A program made the position numbers and the translations under genes. Shown here in pieces: positions 1 through 9,282 of a stretch of DNA of 49,571 nt. Positions within the stretch are counted from its first letter, which is position 1; each line of letters starts with the position of its first letter. The stretch comes from Planctomycetota bacterium (GTDB lineage: Bacteria > Planctomycetota > Planctomycetia > Pirellulales > Pirellulaceae). The stretch spans positions 1 through 49,571 of the forward strand of contig JACNKX010000108.1 of assembly GCA_014381825.1 (NCBI GenBank). The letters are read 5' to 3'. The notes beneath the pieces were generated by a model. That model ran no database searches. It was not told the origin of the DNA and saw only the letters and a program-made list of their open reading frames with translations.

Positions 1-61
1 AGTCAGCCAAAATAACCGACCCCGCCCCAAACACGGACTTACATGGATTCGTTATTTAACT

Positions 62-82
62 AAGAAAGGGGTCGACTTTCTT
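62..82 (-). terminator. Possible terminator hairpin after the DinB remnant
   Basis: A perfect 7-bp inverted repeat (AAGAAAG / CTTTCTT) with a 7-base loop lies just after the TAG of the DinB remnant. On the minus strand it is followed by AGTTAAATAAC. The stem is A/T-rich and the T-tract is poor, so this is weak. Confidence 0.3.
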
Positions 83-85
83 GGG

Positions 86-410
86 CTAGATCTGTTGGCG
101 GACACAATGAATAAAATCGGTATATGCGGATTCGTGACCGGCCCGACCGAATAACGTCGCAATCTGACCTCGGTGGTAGCTCGAAGGAAACACGACGTGC
201 ATAAGAAGGTCTTGAGTATTCTTGACCCAATCTTCGCCCTGCAAGTTCGTGTAGGCAACCGAATCCGTAAGCCCAGTCGTTGTGACACCTGCGAGATAAT
301 CGCTCCACGCAGTCGCCGGTCGCATAGCTGCTCATTGCATTCATCAAGCGTCAAGCCGGACCAAACGACGACGGATTTATCAGATGTTCGTAGCCCCCAA
401 AAGAACTCTT
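86..410 (-). pseudogene. DinB-family protein remnant (frameshifted, N-terminus lost)
   Basis: The minus-strand frame ending in TAG at 86-88 encodes a good DinB/DUF664-like C-terminus: W-x-D-Y-L, then VAYTNLQGE, then the metal-site signature SYHRGQIATLFGRAGH, then YTDFIHCVR. The upstream part, VVVWSGLTLDECNEQL, matches the usual middle of the family but lies in a different frame. The join falls near position 325, inside the codons for CNEQL. No N-terminal helix with the first metal histidine and no plausible start were found beyond about 410. DinB proteins are usually 150-170 residues; only about 105 remain. DinB-like proteins are four-helix-bundle metal proteins, often thiol-dependent or stress-related enzymes. 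It lies downstream of, and on the same strand as, the DUF1501 gene. I infer a decayed gene; a sequencing error could explain the shift but not the missing N-terminus. Confidence 0.7.
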
Positions 411-708
411 TTGGGCATGACTCACCGCGGACAGGTTTTGTCGTTCCTAGACCGTCCGGTTGACGTTTTCTGTCGCACCCGGAAGCGACCGAATCACCAA
501 CCCCCAATCACACAATTCCAATTGCCGTGTGCATGCGTTTCGAAATGACCTGCCAGTCCTCGTTCGAGCATGCCATGAGCGACTGGGAGATCTGCTGAGA
601 CGCTACGATCGAAGAGCAGCGTTCGTGCCTGACCGGGAATTCCCAAGCGTTTGTCCGTGTAGCTACGTGTAGTTAGTTGCGGTGAATCGTCTTGACTTTC
701 GTACGGAG
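411..708. other. Gene-free stretch
   Basis: Between the DinB remnant and the DUF1501 stop codon I find no reading frame with protein-like composition on either strand, no strong hairpin and no repeat. It may hold the decayed 5' end of the DinB-family gene, but no recognisable motif survives. Confidence 0.5.
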
Positions 709-2157
709 CTAGGCGAACAATTCACGGACGACTCGACCATGCACATCGGTCAGCCGGAAGTCACGACCGGAATATCGGAAGGTGAGTCGTTTGTGGTCGA
801 AGCCCATCTGGTGCAGGACCGTGGCGTGAAGGTCGTGCAGGCTCATCGAGTTTTCGGCAACGGCAAGGCCGAACTCATCCGTCGCGCCGTACGCGAAGCC
901 CTTCTTAAACCCGCCCCCCGCCATCCAGATCGTGTAACCATCGACGTGATGGTCGCGACCGACTCGGTTCGGATCCATCGTACCGGACTGCGTCGTGGAG
1001 GTGCGTCCCATCTCGCCGCCCCAGATCACTAGCGTCTCGTGCAACATGCCTCGTTGCTTTAAGTCGGTTAAAAGTGCGGCAATCGGTTGGTCCGAGTCTT
1101 TGCACAGCTGCGTGATACGAGGGACGATGCCCGAGTGATTGTCCCACGGCTGGCCGCCACCGTGATAACACTGGATGTATCGAACGCCTCGTTCAGCGAA
1201 GCGGCGAGCGATCAGAAGATTGCGTCCGTGCGTCGTATCGCCATACATCTCTCTGATATGAGCTGGCTCTTGCGCAAGGTCGAAGACATCGCTGCCTGCC
1301 GTCTGCATTCGGAACGCAAGTTCCATGGAGTGAATTCGACTTTCCAAACGCTCGTCGCCGGGGCGGTTGCTGCTGTGTCGTTGGTTTAAGAATTGAGTCA
1401 AAGCCACTTGCGCTCGCTGTGAACCCGCTCGAATATCTTTGCGTGTCAAGTGAGGTATCAGTTGTCGTTCGGAGCTTTCCGTATCGATGTGGGTCCCTTG
1501 ATAGACGCCAGGTAAAAACTCGCTCGTCCAATTGCGAGACTGAGCCGTCGGCAGCCCCTTGGGGCACAGGACTACGTAACCCGGAAGCTCGTCGCTTTCG
1601 TTTCCTAAACCGTACAACAGCCAAGAACCAAGGCTTGGCCGCGGGAGCGTCGAATGCCCGCAATTTGTGAGCAACAACCCCGGGCTGTGGTTCGCAATTT
1701 CGCCCTGCATCGAACGCACGACGCACAGCTCGTCGATGTGCTTTGCGACATTCGGATACAGCTCACTGACAGGTAATCCACTTTCGCCATGTTGTCGAAA
1801 CTTGAAGGGCGATCCGAATAGCAGACCGACGCGGTTACGCTGTGTGGTCTGCAGACGCGACTTGATCGAATCAGGAAGCGGTTGGCCATCGAGAGCCGTC
1901 ACACTGGGCTTTGGATCGAACGTATCAATCTGCGACGGTCCACCGTTCATGAACAGGTGGATGACGCGTTTCACCTTTGCCGGAAAATGCGGCTCACGCA
2001 TGGCCAGCGGTGAATCAGCGACCCGGCGCGGCGCTGCTTGTGCCAAGTTTACCTTCGCTAAAAGGTTTCCAAGCGCCAAAGAACCGAGTCCACATCCGCT
2101 CCGCTGAAGCAACTGGCGACGAGAAATCGAGCTGTTAGCGTTACGGTCAGTCAACAT
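709..2157 (-). CDS. DUF1501 domain protein, Tat-exported
   Basis: The 482-residue protein begins with a twin-arginine-type leader (SRRQLLQRSGCGLGSLALG), so export in folded form is likely. The body shows the DUF1501 signatures FMNGGPSQIDTFDPKP near residue 90 and the late IWGGEMGRT and GRDHHVDGYTIWMAGGG blocks. DUF1501 belongs to the alkaline-phosphatase/sulfatase-like fold; the substrate is not established. The start codon overlaps the end of the upstream PSCyt gene (2147-2157), so the two are translationally coupled. This pairing is typical of planctomycetes and suggests that the two products act together outside the cytoplasm. Family assignment is firm; biochemical role is unknown. Confidence 0.92.
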   Translation of the reverse strand: MLTDRNANSSISRRQLLQRSGCGLGSLALGNLLAKVNLAQAAPRRVADSPLAMREPHFPAKVKRVIHLFMNGGPSQIDTFDPKPSVTALDGQPLPDSIKSRLQTTQRNRVGLLFGSPFKFRQHGESGLPVSELYPNVAKHIDELCVVRSMQGEIANHSPGLLLTNCGHSTLPRPSLGSWLLYGLGNESDELPGYVVLCPKGLPTAQSRNWTSEFLPGVYQGTHIDTESSERQLIPHLTRKDIRAGSQRAQVALTQFLNQRHSSNRPGDERLESRIHSMELAFRMQTAGSDVFDLAQEPAHIREMYGDTTHGRNLLIARRFAERGVRYIQCYHGGGQPWDNHSGIVPRITQLCKDSDQPIAALLTDLKQRGMLHETLVIWGGEMGRTSTTQSGTMDPNRVGRDHHVDGYTIWMAGGGFKKGFAYGATDEFGLAVAENSMSLHDLHATVLHQMGFDHKRLTFRYSGRDFRLTDVHGRVVRELFA

Positions 2158-4537
2158 ATTGAAACTCGTTACTCATTAACAATGCCTGGGCTGCCAGCGG
2201 CCAAGGCGACGTTATCTTCGAAGCCCGCGTTGGCGACTCGTCATAAAACCGCTGTTGCGATTCGACAAACTTTGTGAATCGAGTGATCTCCGGCGAATCG
2301 GCGGGGCGTTGGAACATTTCACGGAAAAGATAACCAATCTTCGCTTCGTCCGTTTCACACTGCCGAAACTCTTCGCCGTCCGTCAGAGCAACCGCTTGGT
2401 CAATAACAAATGGCGAGTTCATCGTGAAAAGAGCTTGTGGCGCGACGATGCTTTCACCGCGTCTTGGCTGCGTTTGCATCGGGGTCGGGAAATCGAACGC
2501 TCGTAGAGTCGGATCGAGATTGAAGCGATTCACATAACCGTAGATCGCTCGGCGACGAGTGTAGTTGTCGCCCCACAACTCAGCTGCGCGTCCACGTGGC
2601 GTACGATTCAGCTGGCCCGATACGGCGAGCATACTGTCGCGAATAGCCTCGATCGACAAATGTTGTCGATTCGCCCGCCAGAGAAGCACGTTCTGCGGAT
2701 CAATCTGCACCATCTCCCCACGCTGTTTGCTGCTCTGCTGGTAAGTCTTCGACAAGACAATCCGGAGGACCAGTCGTTTCAGCGACCAGTCGTTAGAAAC
2801 GAAATCAGCGGCCAGCCAATCAAGCAGCTTAGGATGAGTTGGCCTGTCTCCCTGCAATCCGAAATCCGACGGCGTATCGACCAAGTATGATCCGATCAAC
2901 GCTCCCCACACGCGGTTGACGAACACTCGCGCGGTCAAGGGGTTACTTGGATCAACAATCTTCTCCGCAAGTTGCAGTCGGCCACTGCTGTTTTTTGGAA
3001 ATGCCATTTGCGACTGGTCGAGAATAGTCAAAAATCGTCGCGAGACCGCCTCGCCTCGTTCCGTTGCATCACCTCGCACAAAGACGACCGGCTCGATCGG
3101 CCTTGGCCTTTCCTGGACGATCATCGTGTGTGTCGGCGCGCCAGGGTGAAACAACAGCAGCTCAGCCAGATCCGTCTCGCGAATCTTCTGAGCCACCGAG
3201 CGGTTGTTGTTCTTCGACTTCTTTCCGCCGGCTCCTGTGATTTGTTTGTCGATTACCGCTCGCTTCTCGGCATAGTCTGCCTTGTCTTCCTCGCTCGGTT
3301 TGTAGCCTGATATGAGAGGTTGCTTTGCTTCGTCCAACGGATCGACACGGACAATCGACGAAAAGATACCATGTAAAGCGTAGTAGTCCGTCGTCGGAAT
3401 TGGTTCGTACTTGTGGTCGTGGCATCGTGCGCAGGCTGCGGTCACCCCCATCAAGCCGCGCGTCGTTACATCAATCCAATCGTCGATCGCTTCGGTAGGA
3501 TTGCGTTGAGCGTGCGGGCCAACGGTAAGAAAACCAAGTGCCGCAAGCTCAGGGGCATCAGGCGACAACTCCATCAAGTCCGCCGCAAACTGTTCCCGAA
3601 TGAATTGATCAATCGGCTTGCCGTCGTTGAACGCCGCAACAACGTAATCACGATACGTAAAGGCAAAGGGGAAGTAGTGAGGCGTCTTTGTATCTGGACG
3701 ATAGAAACTGTCCGTATCGGCGTAACGCGCAACGTCCAACCACATCCGAGCGAAATGCTCACCGAACGCCTTGGAATTCACTAACTGTTCAACAAGCGAT
3801 TCGATCGCCCCATCGTAGCCATCACTCTCCGAGCGATCAGCCCTTAGAGTTTCGCAATCCGAAACGAACGCGTCCACCACTTCCGCCGCAGGTGGCAGGC
3901 CAATTAAATCGAATGTCAAACGTCGAACCAACTGTCTAGGGTCGGCAATACGAGATGGTGTCAGCCCATCGCGACTCATCCGATCAAAGATAAAGCGATC
4001 GATCGCGTGTTGATTCCAATTTTCATCGCCAACACGTGGAGGTTCGATTGCCGTGACCGGCTGAAAAGACCAATGGTCTGCCGCCTGCTCGAAGAGATAG
4101 GTCTGATCACCGAGTCGTGAGAATTCGGTCTCGCCAAGATCCTGCCGTGGTCCGGGAGCGCCCCTTGATACCCACTGTTCCAGGATTCGAACCTGCTCAG
4201 CCGGAAGCTGTTCTTCGGGTGGCATCTGTAACGCTTCGTTGTCGTACCGCACGGCACTGATCAAAAGCGACACCTCAGGATCATTTGGCAAGATAGCTTT
4301 GCCAGTCTCGCCGCCCTTCAGCCAACCGGACTCCCGATCAAGGAGCAAGCCACCTTGCTGTTCACTTGCTGCCTCGGAATGACACTTGTAGCAGTGCTTG
4401 ACAAGAATCGGCCGAACACGGCGCTCGAAGAAATCCGTACCTCCTTTATCTTCCGCAGCACGCGCAGCGGAAACGACAAAGCAAAGACCGGCAGTCGTTA
4501 TCACGACTTGCTTTAGCATTGTGTGAAGCAACTCCAT
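2147..4537 (-). CDS. PSCyt1-DUF1549-DUF1553 haem-motif protein
   Basis: The 796-residue secreted protein begins with a signal peptide. A second start, Met7 at 4519, gives a cleaner leader (MLKQVVITTAGLCFVVSAARA) and has GGAG upstream, so it may be the real one. Domains in order: planctomycete cytochrome C (PSCyt1) with the haem motif CYKCH at residues 49-53 and LLLDRESGWLKGGETG; DUF1549 (about 155-400) with its own CARCHDHKYEP motif; DUF1553 (about 510-780) with FVNRVWGALIG and FNLDPTLRAFDFP. The family is abundant in Planctomycetota and is thought to take part in periplasmic redox or polysaccharide processing, but no reaction is proven. It overlaps the DUF1501 gene by 11 bases, forming a two-gene unit. 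Confidence 0.92.
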   Translation of the reverse strand: MELLHTMLKQVVITTAGLCFVVSAARAAEDKGGTDFFERRVRPILVKHCYKCHSEAASEQQGGLLLDRESGWLKGGETGKAILPNDPEVSLLISAVRYDNEALQMPPEEQLPAEQVRILEQWVSRGAPGPRQDLGETEFSRLGDQTYLFEQAADHWSFQPVTAIEPPRVGDENWNQHAIDRFIFDRMSRDGLTPSRIADPRQLVRRLTFDLIGLPPAAEVVDAFVSDCETLRADRSESDGYDGAIESLVEQLVNSKAFGEHFARMWLDVARYADTDSFYRPDTKTPHYFPFAFTYRDYVVAAFNDGKPIDQFIREQFAADLMELSPDAPELAALGFLTVGPHAQRNPTEAIDDWIDVTTRGLMGVTAACARCHDHKYEPIPTTDYYALHGIFSSIVRVDPLDEAKQPLISGYKPSEEDKADYAEKRAVIDKQITGAGGKKSKNNNRSVAQKIRETDLAELLLFHPGAPTHTMIVQERPRPIEPVVFVRGDATERGEAVSRRFLTILDQSQMAFPKNSSGRLQLAEKIVDPSNPLTARVFVNRVWGALIGSYLVDTPSDFGLQGDRPTHPKLLDWLAADFVSNDWSLKRLVLRIVLSKTYQQSSKQRGEMVQIDPQNVLLWRANRQHLSIEAIRDSMLAVSGQLNRTPRGRAAELWGDNYTRRRAIYGYVNRFNLDPTLRAFDFPTPMQTQPRRGESIVAPQALFTMNSPFVIDQAVALTDGEEFRQCETDEAKIGYLFREMFQRPADSPEITRFTKFVESQQRFYDESPTRASKITSPWPLAAQALLMSNEFQYVD

Positions 4538-4668
4538 ACTCTAGATAACACGATGTCAGCAACCCAAGCCACCATCACCATCTAGTTTAGCGTGAACCGT
4601 GGTCGAAGTCCTACCAGTTCTGGCGTCTACAGATGGGCGACAATCACACAACTGGCATCGCGTTACCA

Positions 4669-6273
4669 TTAAGGCTTCGTTCCGATACAGATCACGTCGC
4701 GCATTGTGTGCATATATAGTCGGCTCTCGGAGTAGCTGAATGAACTGAGCGTCCAAGTCTCGCCGCTCGTTCCCAGGTCGTTGATCGATACGATGGCGTT
4801 TGGAGTCAGCCGCTCGACGGTGCTATCAATCACGTAGACCGTTCCCGTCACCACCGGAAAGAATAGATGCCGCCCAACGAGCGTAGGGCTCGCGGCGGAG
4901 ATGTGGCCGAAGCCAGTTCCATCGTGCCCCTTGCGTCCGATCGCAAAGCCCCTGGCATTCACGGGGACGTTCTTCATGCCTTGGCCCCATCGCCATTTGT
5001 CGTGGTCGCGATCGTTCTTGCTGGCGTTGAGTTGCGCTGGGACTTCTAGATACTCGACTTTGCCCGTCTCAATATGCACTCGACCGATGTACGGTTTATT
5101 GTGAGCGAGGAACCAATGCCAGTCGCCGACAACCATGTTCGCGTGGTTGGTATTTGGATGTCCCTTGCCTGCCGGTACTGCGACGCCTTGGCGTAGCTTC
5201 CAATCATCGCCATCTCGTTCCCAGAGATCGGCGGATTTGTAAAGTTGCTGCCTGCGCAACACCTCGCCGCTGACTGTACTCAGGACCACGTGTTCGCCTT
5301 TGTGAAACCCGAATACGTAACGCGAGTTCCAGTGGTTGCTGAACGACGGATCGTAGCCGGGCAACGCGGTCGACCACAACGTCGCGCCCGCTGCGTCTTT
5401 TGCAAGACTAGTGAGGCTCACGCCATACGGCTTTTCTAGCGGACCGTGGCCACCGCCGCGAGCGTGGACGATTGCGGGCGTGCCATCGGCTAAGCGACCG
5501 ACCAGAGGCGTGTTGTGTATCGACGTTCCAGCCTGCTCGCGCCACAGGATATTGCCCGTCGCCGCATCGATCCCGTGCAGGTACGTCCAGACTTCCTTCT
5601 CGTCGATGCCGTCAGGAAGCTTTGGCGCGATCGTGTTAGACGTGCCCGCTTTGAACTTCCGAATCGTGACGCCTTTTTCTTTGTTGGCGACCTCGACGTT
5701 AAGGATCTGGCCATCAACCAGAATCGGTTCGCACTGGCGATTGCTGTGCTTGAAACGCATCGGATACTTGCGAAACCAAACTTCATTCCCCTCGAAGTCA
5801 TAGCAACCCATCGAGCCACATCGATTGAAGAACCAGACATACTTGCCGTCGGTCACTGGGGCAAATACGGTTGCGTCGCTAAATCCACAAGCTAACTCCA
5901 TCGATTGCGTTCCAGACAATTCGACGGTCCACCGCACATCACCGGTCTTCGCATCGAGGCAATACCCGATGATGTCGCTCCCCAAAAAACGTTCTTCAAA
6001 CGAATCGATCGGTTTGTGAATCGTCGTGAACAGCTTGTCGCCCCAAACGGTCACTGCGCTCTGACCACACTCTGGCATCGGGGTTCGCCAGGCAATGTTC
6101 TCGTTCCGAACAACGCTCCACTGAGTTGGAGCTGCGCCGACGACCTGCCAATTTGCGTTTGGTCCGGCAGCCTGCGGCCAGTTCGGCGATTCGGCATGCG
6201 CAAGCTGAGCTAGAGACAGGAACGCGACTGCAGTGATCGCCGCCGCAACGTTACTAGAGTGTTGCTTTCGCAT
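4669..6273 (-). CDS. Secreted PQQ-binding-like beta-propeller protein
   Basis: The 534-residue protein has a signal peptide (residues 1-27, cleaving after AQLAHA) and a GAGGA-type ribosome site 10 bases before the ATG. Blade-like repeats follow, for example GDKLFTTIHK, GYCLDAKTGDVRWTVELSG, GIDAATGNILWRE and TVYVIDSTVERLTPN. The A-x-T-G-x-x-x-W pattern is the tryptophan-docking signature of PQQ-type eight-bladed propellers. No dehydrogenase active-site disulfide was seen, so it is more likely a PQQ-like binding or scaffolding propeller than an alcohol dehydrogenase. It lies between the small membrane protein gene and the PSCyt gene on the same strand; a 131-base gap to the latter may hold a separate promoter. 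Confidence 0.85.
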   Translation of the reverse strand: MRKQHSSNVAAAITAVAFLSLAQLAHAESPNWPQAAGPNANWQVVGAAPTQWSVVRNENIAWRTPMPECGQSAVTVWGDKLFTTIHKPIDSFEERFLGSDIIGYCLDAKTGDVRWTVELSGTQSMELACGFSDATVFAPVTDGKYVWFFNRCGSMGCYDFEGNEVWFRKYPMRFKHSNRQCEPILVDGQILNVEVANKEKGVTIRKFKAGTSNTIAPKLPDGIDEKEVWTYLHGIDAATGNILWREQAGTSIHNTPLVGRLADGTPAIVHARGGGHGPLEKPYGVSLTSLAKDAAGATLWSTALPGYDPSFSNHWNSRYVFGFHKGEHVVLSTVSGEVLRRQQLYKSADLWERDGDDWKLRQGVAVPAGKGHPNTNHANMVVGDWHWFLAHNKPYIGRVHIETGKVEYLEVPAQLNASKNDRDHDKWRWGQGMKNVPVNARGFAIGRKGHDGTGFGHISAASPTLVGRHLFFPVVTGTVYVIDSTVERLTPNAIVSINDLGTSGETWTLSSFSYSESRLYMHTMRDVICIGTKP

Positions 6274-6323
6274 CGCCGCTGTTTCCTCGCTTCAGAAAAT
6301 AGGCTCAACAACCACAAAAGGCA

Positions 6324-6698
6324 CTACCCACCGTTCGCACCTGCCACCATGCCAATGATGCCCAAGATCCAAGCGACGCCCCAGACCACCGTCATGAGCC
6401 CACCCATCACAATTCCAATCCATGCGTGAACGCTTCCTTTAACAGCCGGATCCTCTCTGCGTTTGCGAAGTCCCTTGATTCCAAGCACGAACGCCGGAAT
6501 CGCTAGGAACAGACCGATGCACGGAAACAGGGAAAACAGCCCCAGATAATATGCCAACAACGCGGGAACATTCTTATACGGAATCACGCCCCCTGTCGCA
6601 TCGCCCTCGCTCGATGCAACTGGCATTGGAGCGCCGCCAGTCTGTTGTGGCGCGCCATAGGGATTGTCACCGAAGGGATTCTCTGAGCCTTGAGACAT
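6324..6698 (-). CDS. Small membrane protein, DUF4190-like
   Basis: The 124-residue protein has a low-complexity polar N-terminus (about 40 residues rich in Gly, Pro and Asn) followed by two hydrophobic stretches, about residues 47-73 (LLAYYLGLFSLFPCIGLFLA) and 93-120 (WIGIVMGGLMTVVWGVAWIL). A basic loop, LRKRREDPAVKGSVHA, separates them. This matches small DUF4190-type membrane proteins, which have no proven function. A GAGGG ribosome site sits about 10 bases before the ATG. It lies 61 bases downstream of the NfnB gene and 50 bases upstream of the propeller gene, all on one strand. Confidence 0.75.
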   Translation of the reverse strand: MSQGSENPFGDNPYGAPQQTGGAPMPVASSEGDATGGVIPYKNVPALLAYYLGLFSLFPCIGLFLAIPAFVLGIKGLRKRREDPAVKGSVHAWIGIVMGGLMTVVWGVAWILGIIGMVAGANGG

Positions 6699-6759
6699 CG
6701 CGGATTGCCCTCTGAGGAAATAAGAGTGAGAGACCAGTCGCTGATTGTAGCAATGCGAT

Positions 6760-8211
6760 TCATGCGAGAGTAGTCTCGGCTTCCCAAACGTTCGTGGTCA
6801 GATACTCGTGAATCGATTTCGCAGCTTTGCGTCCAGCACCCATCGCGAGGATAACGGTCGCCGAACCGCTCACAATATCACCGCCGGCGAACACTCCCCT
6901 CTTCGTCGTTCGAAATGTCGCTTCGTCCACGACGATGTAGCCCCACTTGTTGGTCTGAATAGCGGGCGTCGATGATTGGACCAACGGGTTGGCGCCCGTG
7001 CCGATCGCGACAACGGCCATATCAAGTGGTAATACGAACTCGGAATCTGGAATTGCGGCAACGGAGTGTCGGCCCGATTCGTCCGGTTCACCTAGCTCCA
7101 TCTTGGCGAGCTTCGCTCCACACAACTCGCCATCGGAGTTCCCCACGAACTCAATTGGATTGTGTAGCATCAAGAACTGTACACCTTCATCCTTGGCGTG
7201 ACGTACCTCTTCTCGTCGAGCAGGCATTTCCACTTCGCTGCGCCGATAGATCAAGTAGGCATTCTTCGCCCCAAGCCGCAACGATGTCCGAACCGCATCC
7301 ATCGCCGTGTTGCCGCCTCCCACGACGGCGACGTTCCGATCGCGACAGTCATAAACGGGCGAATCGTAGTGCAGCGGATCGTAAGCGTTCAATAAATTAA
7401 CGCGCGTAAGGAATTCGTTCGCCGAGTAAACTCCACCAAGATGCTCGCCTGGCACGTTCAGGAACCGAGGCAAACCGGCACCCGTTGCGATTAAGACTGC
7501 ATCGTAGCCCTCTTCGCTGAACAGTTCGTCCACGGTCACGGTCTTCCCAATGACAACATTCGTTTGAAACTCGATCCCCATCGTTCGCAAGTTTTCAATC
7601 TCGTCTTTCACAATCTGCTTCGGTAATCGAAACTCGGGGATGCCATAGACAAGCACTCCGCCGAACTCGTGCAGAGCTTCGAACACTGTCACGTCGTGGC
7701 CACGCTGAATCAGGTCGCCTGCGCAGCTCAATCCCGCGGGACCGCTGCCAACGATAGCAACCTTCTTGCCTGTCGAACGGGCTCGCTTCGGAAGTCCAAC
7801 TCGCCCGACACTCCGTTCGTAATCCGCAACGAAACGCTCAATATGCCCGATTGCCAGCGGAGCGAACCGTTTCGACAAGATACAGGCTCCTTCACATTGA
7901 ATTTCTTGTGGACAGACGCGCCCCGTGACTGCTGGCAAGACGTTATCCTCTCGCAACTTTGCAGCCGCATTCAAATACTCACCTTGCCGAACGAAATCGA
8001 CGACTTCGCGAATTTTTACGCCAACCGGGCAACCATGAACGCATTTTGGATCGGCGCAAGTCAAGCAACGCTGGGCCTCTTTCTCCGCCACAGCAGCACT
8101 GAGCCCAAGATTGACCTCCTCGAAATTATGTGCTCTTTGGGCAGCAGGCTGCTCCGGCATCGACTGCCGAGCAATCCTCGTGCGTTCCTTCGGTGATAGC
8201 TTCTCGGCCAT
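6760..8211 (-). CDS. nfnB: NfnB/SudA-type NADPH-dependent flavoprotein (GltD family)
   Basis: The 483-residue protein carries the GltD-family N-terminal iron-sulfur motifs CLTCADPKCVHGCPVG and CPQEIQCEGAC, then an FAD-binding GSGPAGLSCAG (about residue 155), an NADP-binding GGGNTAMDAVR (about residue 300) and the C-terminal GGDIVSG flavin motif. The neighbouring gene encodes the matching FAD/[2Fe-2S] subunit. The pair therefore most likely forms the NADH-dependent reduced ferredoxin:NADP+ oxidoreductase (electron-bifurcating transhydrogenase) or the related sulfide dehydrogenase SudAB, not classical glutamate synthase; no glutamate synthase large subunit is present. GAGAGAGG lies directly before the ATG, and 18 bases separate it from the nfnA stop. 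Confidence 0.85.
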   Translation of the reverse strand: MAEKLSPKERTRIARQSMPEQPAAQRAHNFEEVNLGLSAAVAEKEAQRCLTCADPKCVHGCPVGVKIREVVDFVRQGEYLNAAAKLREDNVLPAVTGRVCPQEIQCEGACILSKRFAPLAIGHIERFVADYERSVGRVGLPKRARSTGKKVAIVGSGPAGLSCAGDLIQRGHDVTVFEALHEFGGVLVYGIPEFRLPKQIVKDEIENLRTMGIEFQTNVVIGKTVTVDELFSEEGYDAVLIATGAGLPRFLNVPGEHLGGVYSANEFLTRVNLLNAYDPLHYDSPVYDCRDRNVAVVGGGNTAMDAVRTSLRLGAKNAYLIYRRSEVEMPARREEVRHAKDEGVQFLMLHNPIEFVGNSDGELCGAKLAKMELGEPDESGRHSVAAIPDSEFVLPLDMAVVAIGTGANPLVQSSTPAIQTNKWGYIVVDEATFRTTKRGVFAGGDIVSGSATVILAMGAGRKAAKSIHEYLTTNVWEAETTLA

Positions 8212-8229
8212 GCCTCTCTCAACTCACAA

Positions 8230-9132
8230 CTAGGGAGCGTGCTGTGGACCAACTTCCGAGTATTTGCGTTGCAACTCACACGGCTTCAGGGCGTCCGAAT
8301 CGATTTCGGCTGCTGCTTCGAAGCGATTAAGTGCCTTCATTTCCTGAGATCGATACTGCCTATTTCGCTGTACGAGAGTCTCGAAGTCGACTTCATGAGC
8401 ATCGAACTCGGGACCATCAACGCACGCGAAACGAGTCTCGCCCCCAACCAACACGCGACAGCCGCCACACATGCCAGTTCCATCCACCATGATGGGATTG
8501 AGACTGACGATCGTCGGAATCCCTTTCGGACGAGTAACCTCGGCCACCGCTTTCATCATCGGGATCGGACCGATTGCCAAGACGTGGTTGATTGAAGTGC
8601 CACCCTCAATCAGCGCCTGAAGCTTCTGCGTTACGAATCCATGTGCTCCGTAACTGCCATCATCGGTCATGACGAACAGTTCGTCACTTGCCGCTCGAAC
8701 CTCGTCCTCTAGGATCACAAACTCTTTAGTTTTTGCACCGACAATACTAATGACTCGATTGCCGACTTGATGCATGGCGACCGCAGTCGGATAGGCGATC
8801 GCCGTTCCCACGCCACCGCCAATCACGACAACGGTCCCAAACAACTTGACTTCAGACGGCATTCCCAGCGGACCGACAACGTCCAGAATCTGGTCTCCCG
8901 TCGTCAGTCGATTCAGCAACTTCGTCGTCTTTCCAACGCCTTGAACGACGATTGTGATCGTTCCGTTCTCGGTATCCGAATCGGCGATCGTCAGCGGAAT
9001 TCGCTCGCCGTGATCGTGAACACGAACGATAACAAACTGACCAGCCTGACGTTTCTTCACGATTCGCGGAGCTTCGATGCGAAGCAACTTGATGTTGGGG
9101 GCGAGTTCTCGATCTTCTTTGATAGCAAACAT
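8230..9132 (-). CDS. nfnA: NfnA/SudB-type FAD/[2Fe-2S] subunit
   Basis: The 300-residue protein resembles the sulfide dehydrogenase/ferredoxin-NADP reductase small subunit. It has an N-terminal flavin-binding barrel (GQFVIVRVHDHGERIPLTI), a nucleotide-binding domain (VVIGGGVGTAIAYP, about residue 105) and the C-terminal [2Fe-2S] ligand cluster GMCGGCRVLVGG followed by RFACVDGPEFDAHEVDF. In NfnAB this subunit binds NAD(H) and passes electrons to the larger subunit. It is first in the two-gene unit with nfnB. The start ATG has only a weak ribosome site, but the N-terminus aligns well with the family, so I keep it. Confidence 0.85.
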   Translation of the reverse strand: MFAIKEDRELAPNIKLLRIEAPRIVKKRQAGQFVIVRVHDHGERIPLTIADSDTENGTITIVVQGVGKTTKLLNRLTTGDQILDVVGPLGMPSEVKLFGTVVVIGGGVGTAIAYPTAVAMHQVGNRVISIVGAKTKEFVILEDEVRAASDELFVMTDDGSYGAHGFVTQKLQALIEGGTSINHVLAIGPIPMMKAVAEVTRPKGIPTIVSLNPIMVDGTGMCGGCRVLVGGETRFACVDGPEFDAHEVDFETLVQRNRQYRSQEMKALNRFEAAAEIDSDALKPCELQRKYSEVGPQHAP

Positions 9133-9282
9133 GCTTCAGGCTAGTTGCAAAGAGTGTACCAACGGTGGCGCGGAGTCCTCACCATTCGTGATCTTGCTTG
9201 GCGTTCGACGCTTCGTGCGATGGAGCGCGCTTCTGCCTCAGAAAGTGTGCGTTGCCGGACGATATTGGCAAGGATCGAGGAA

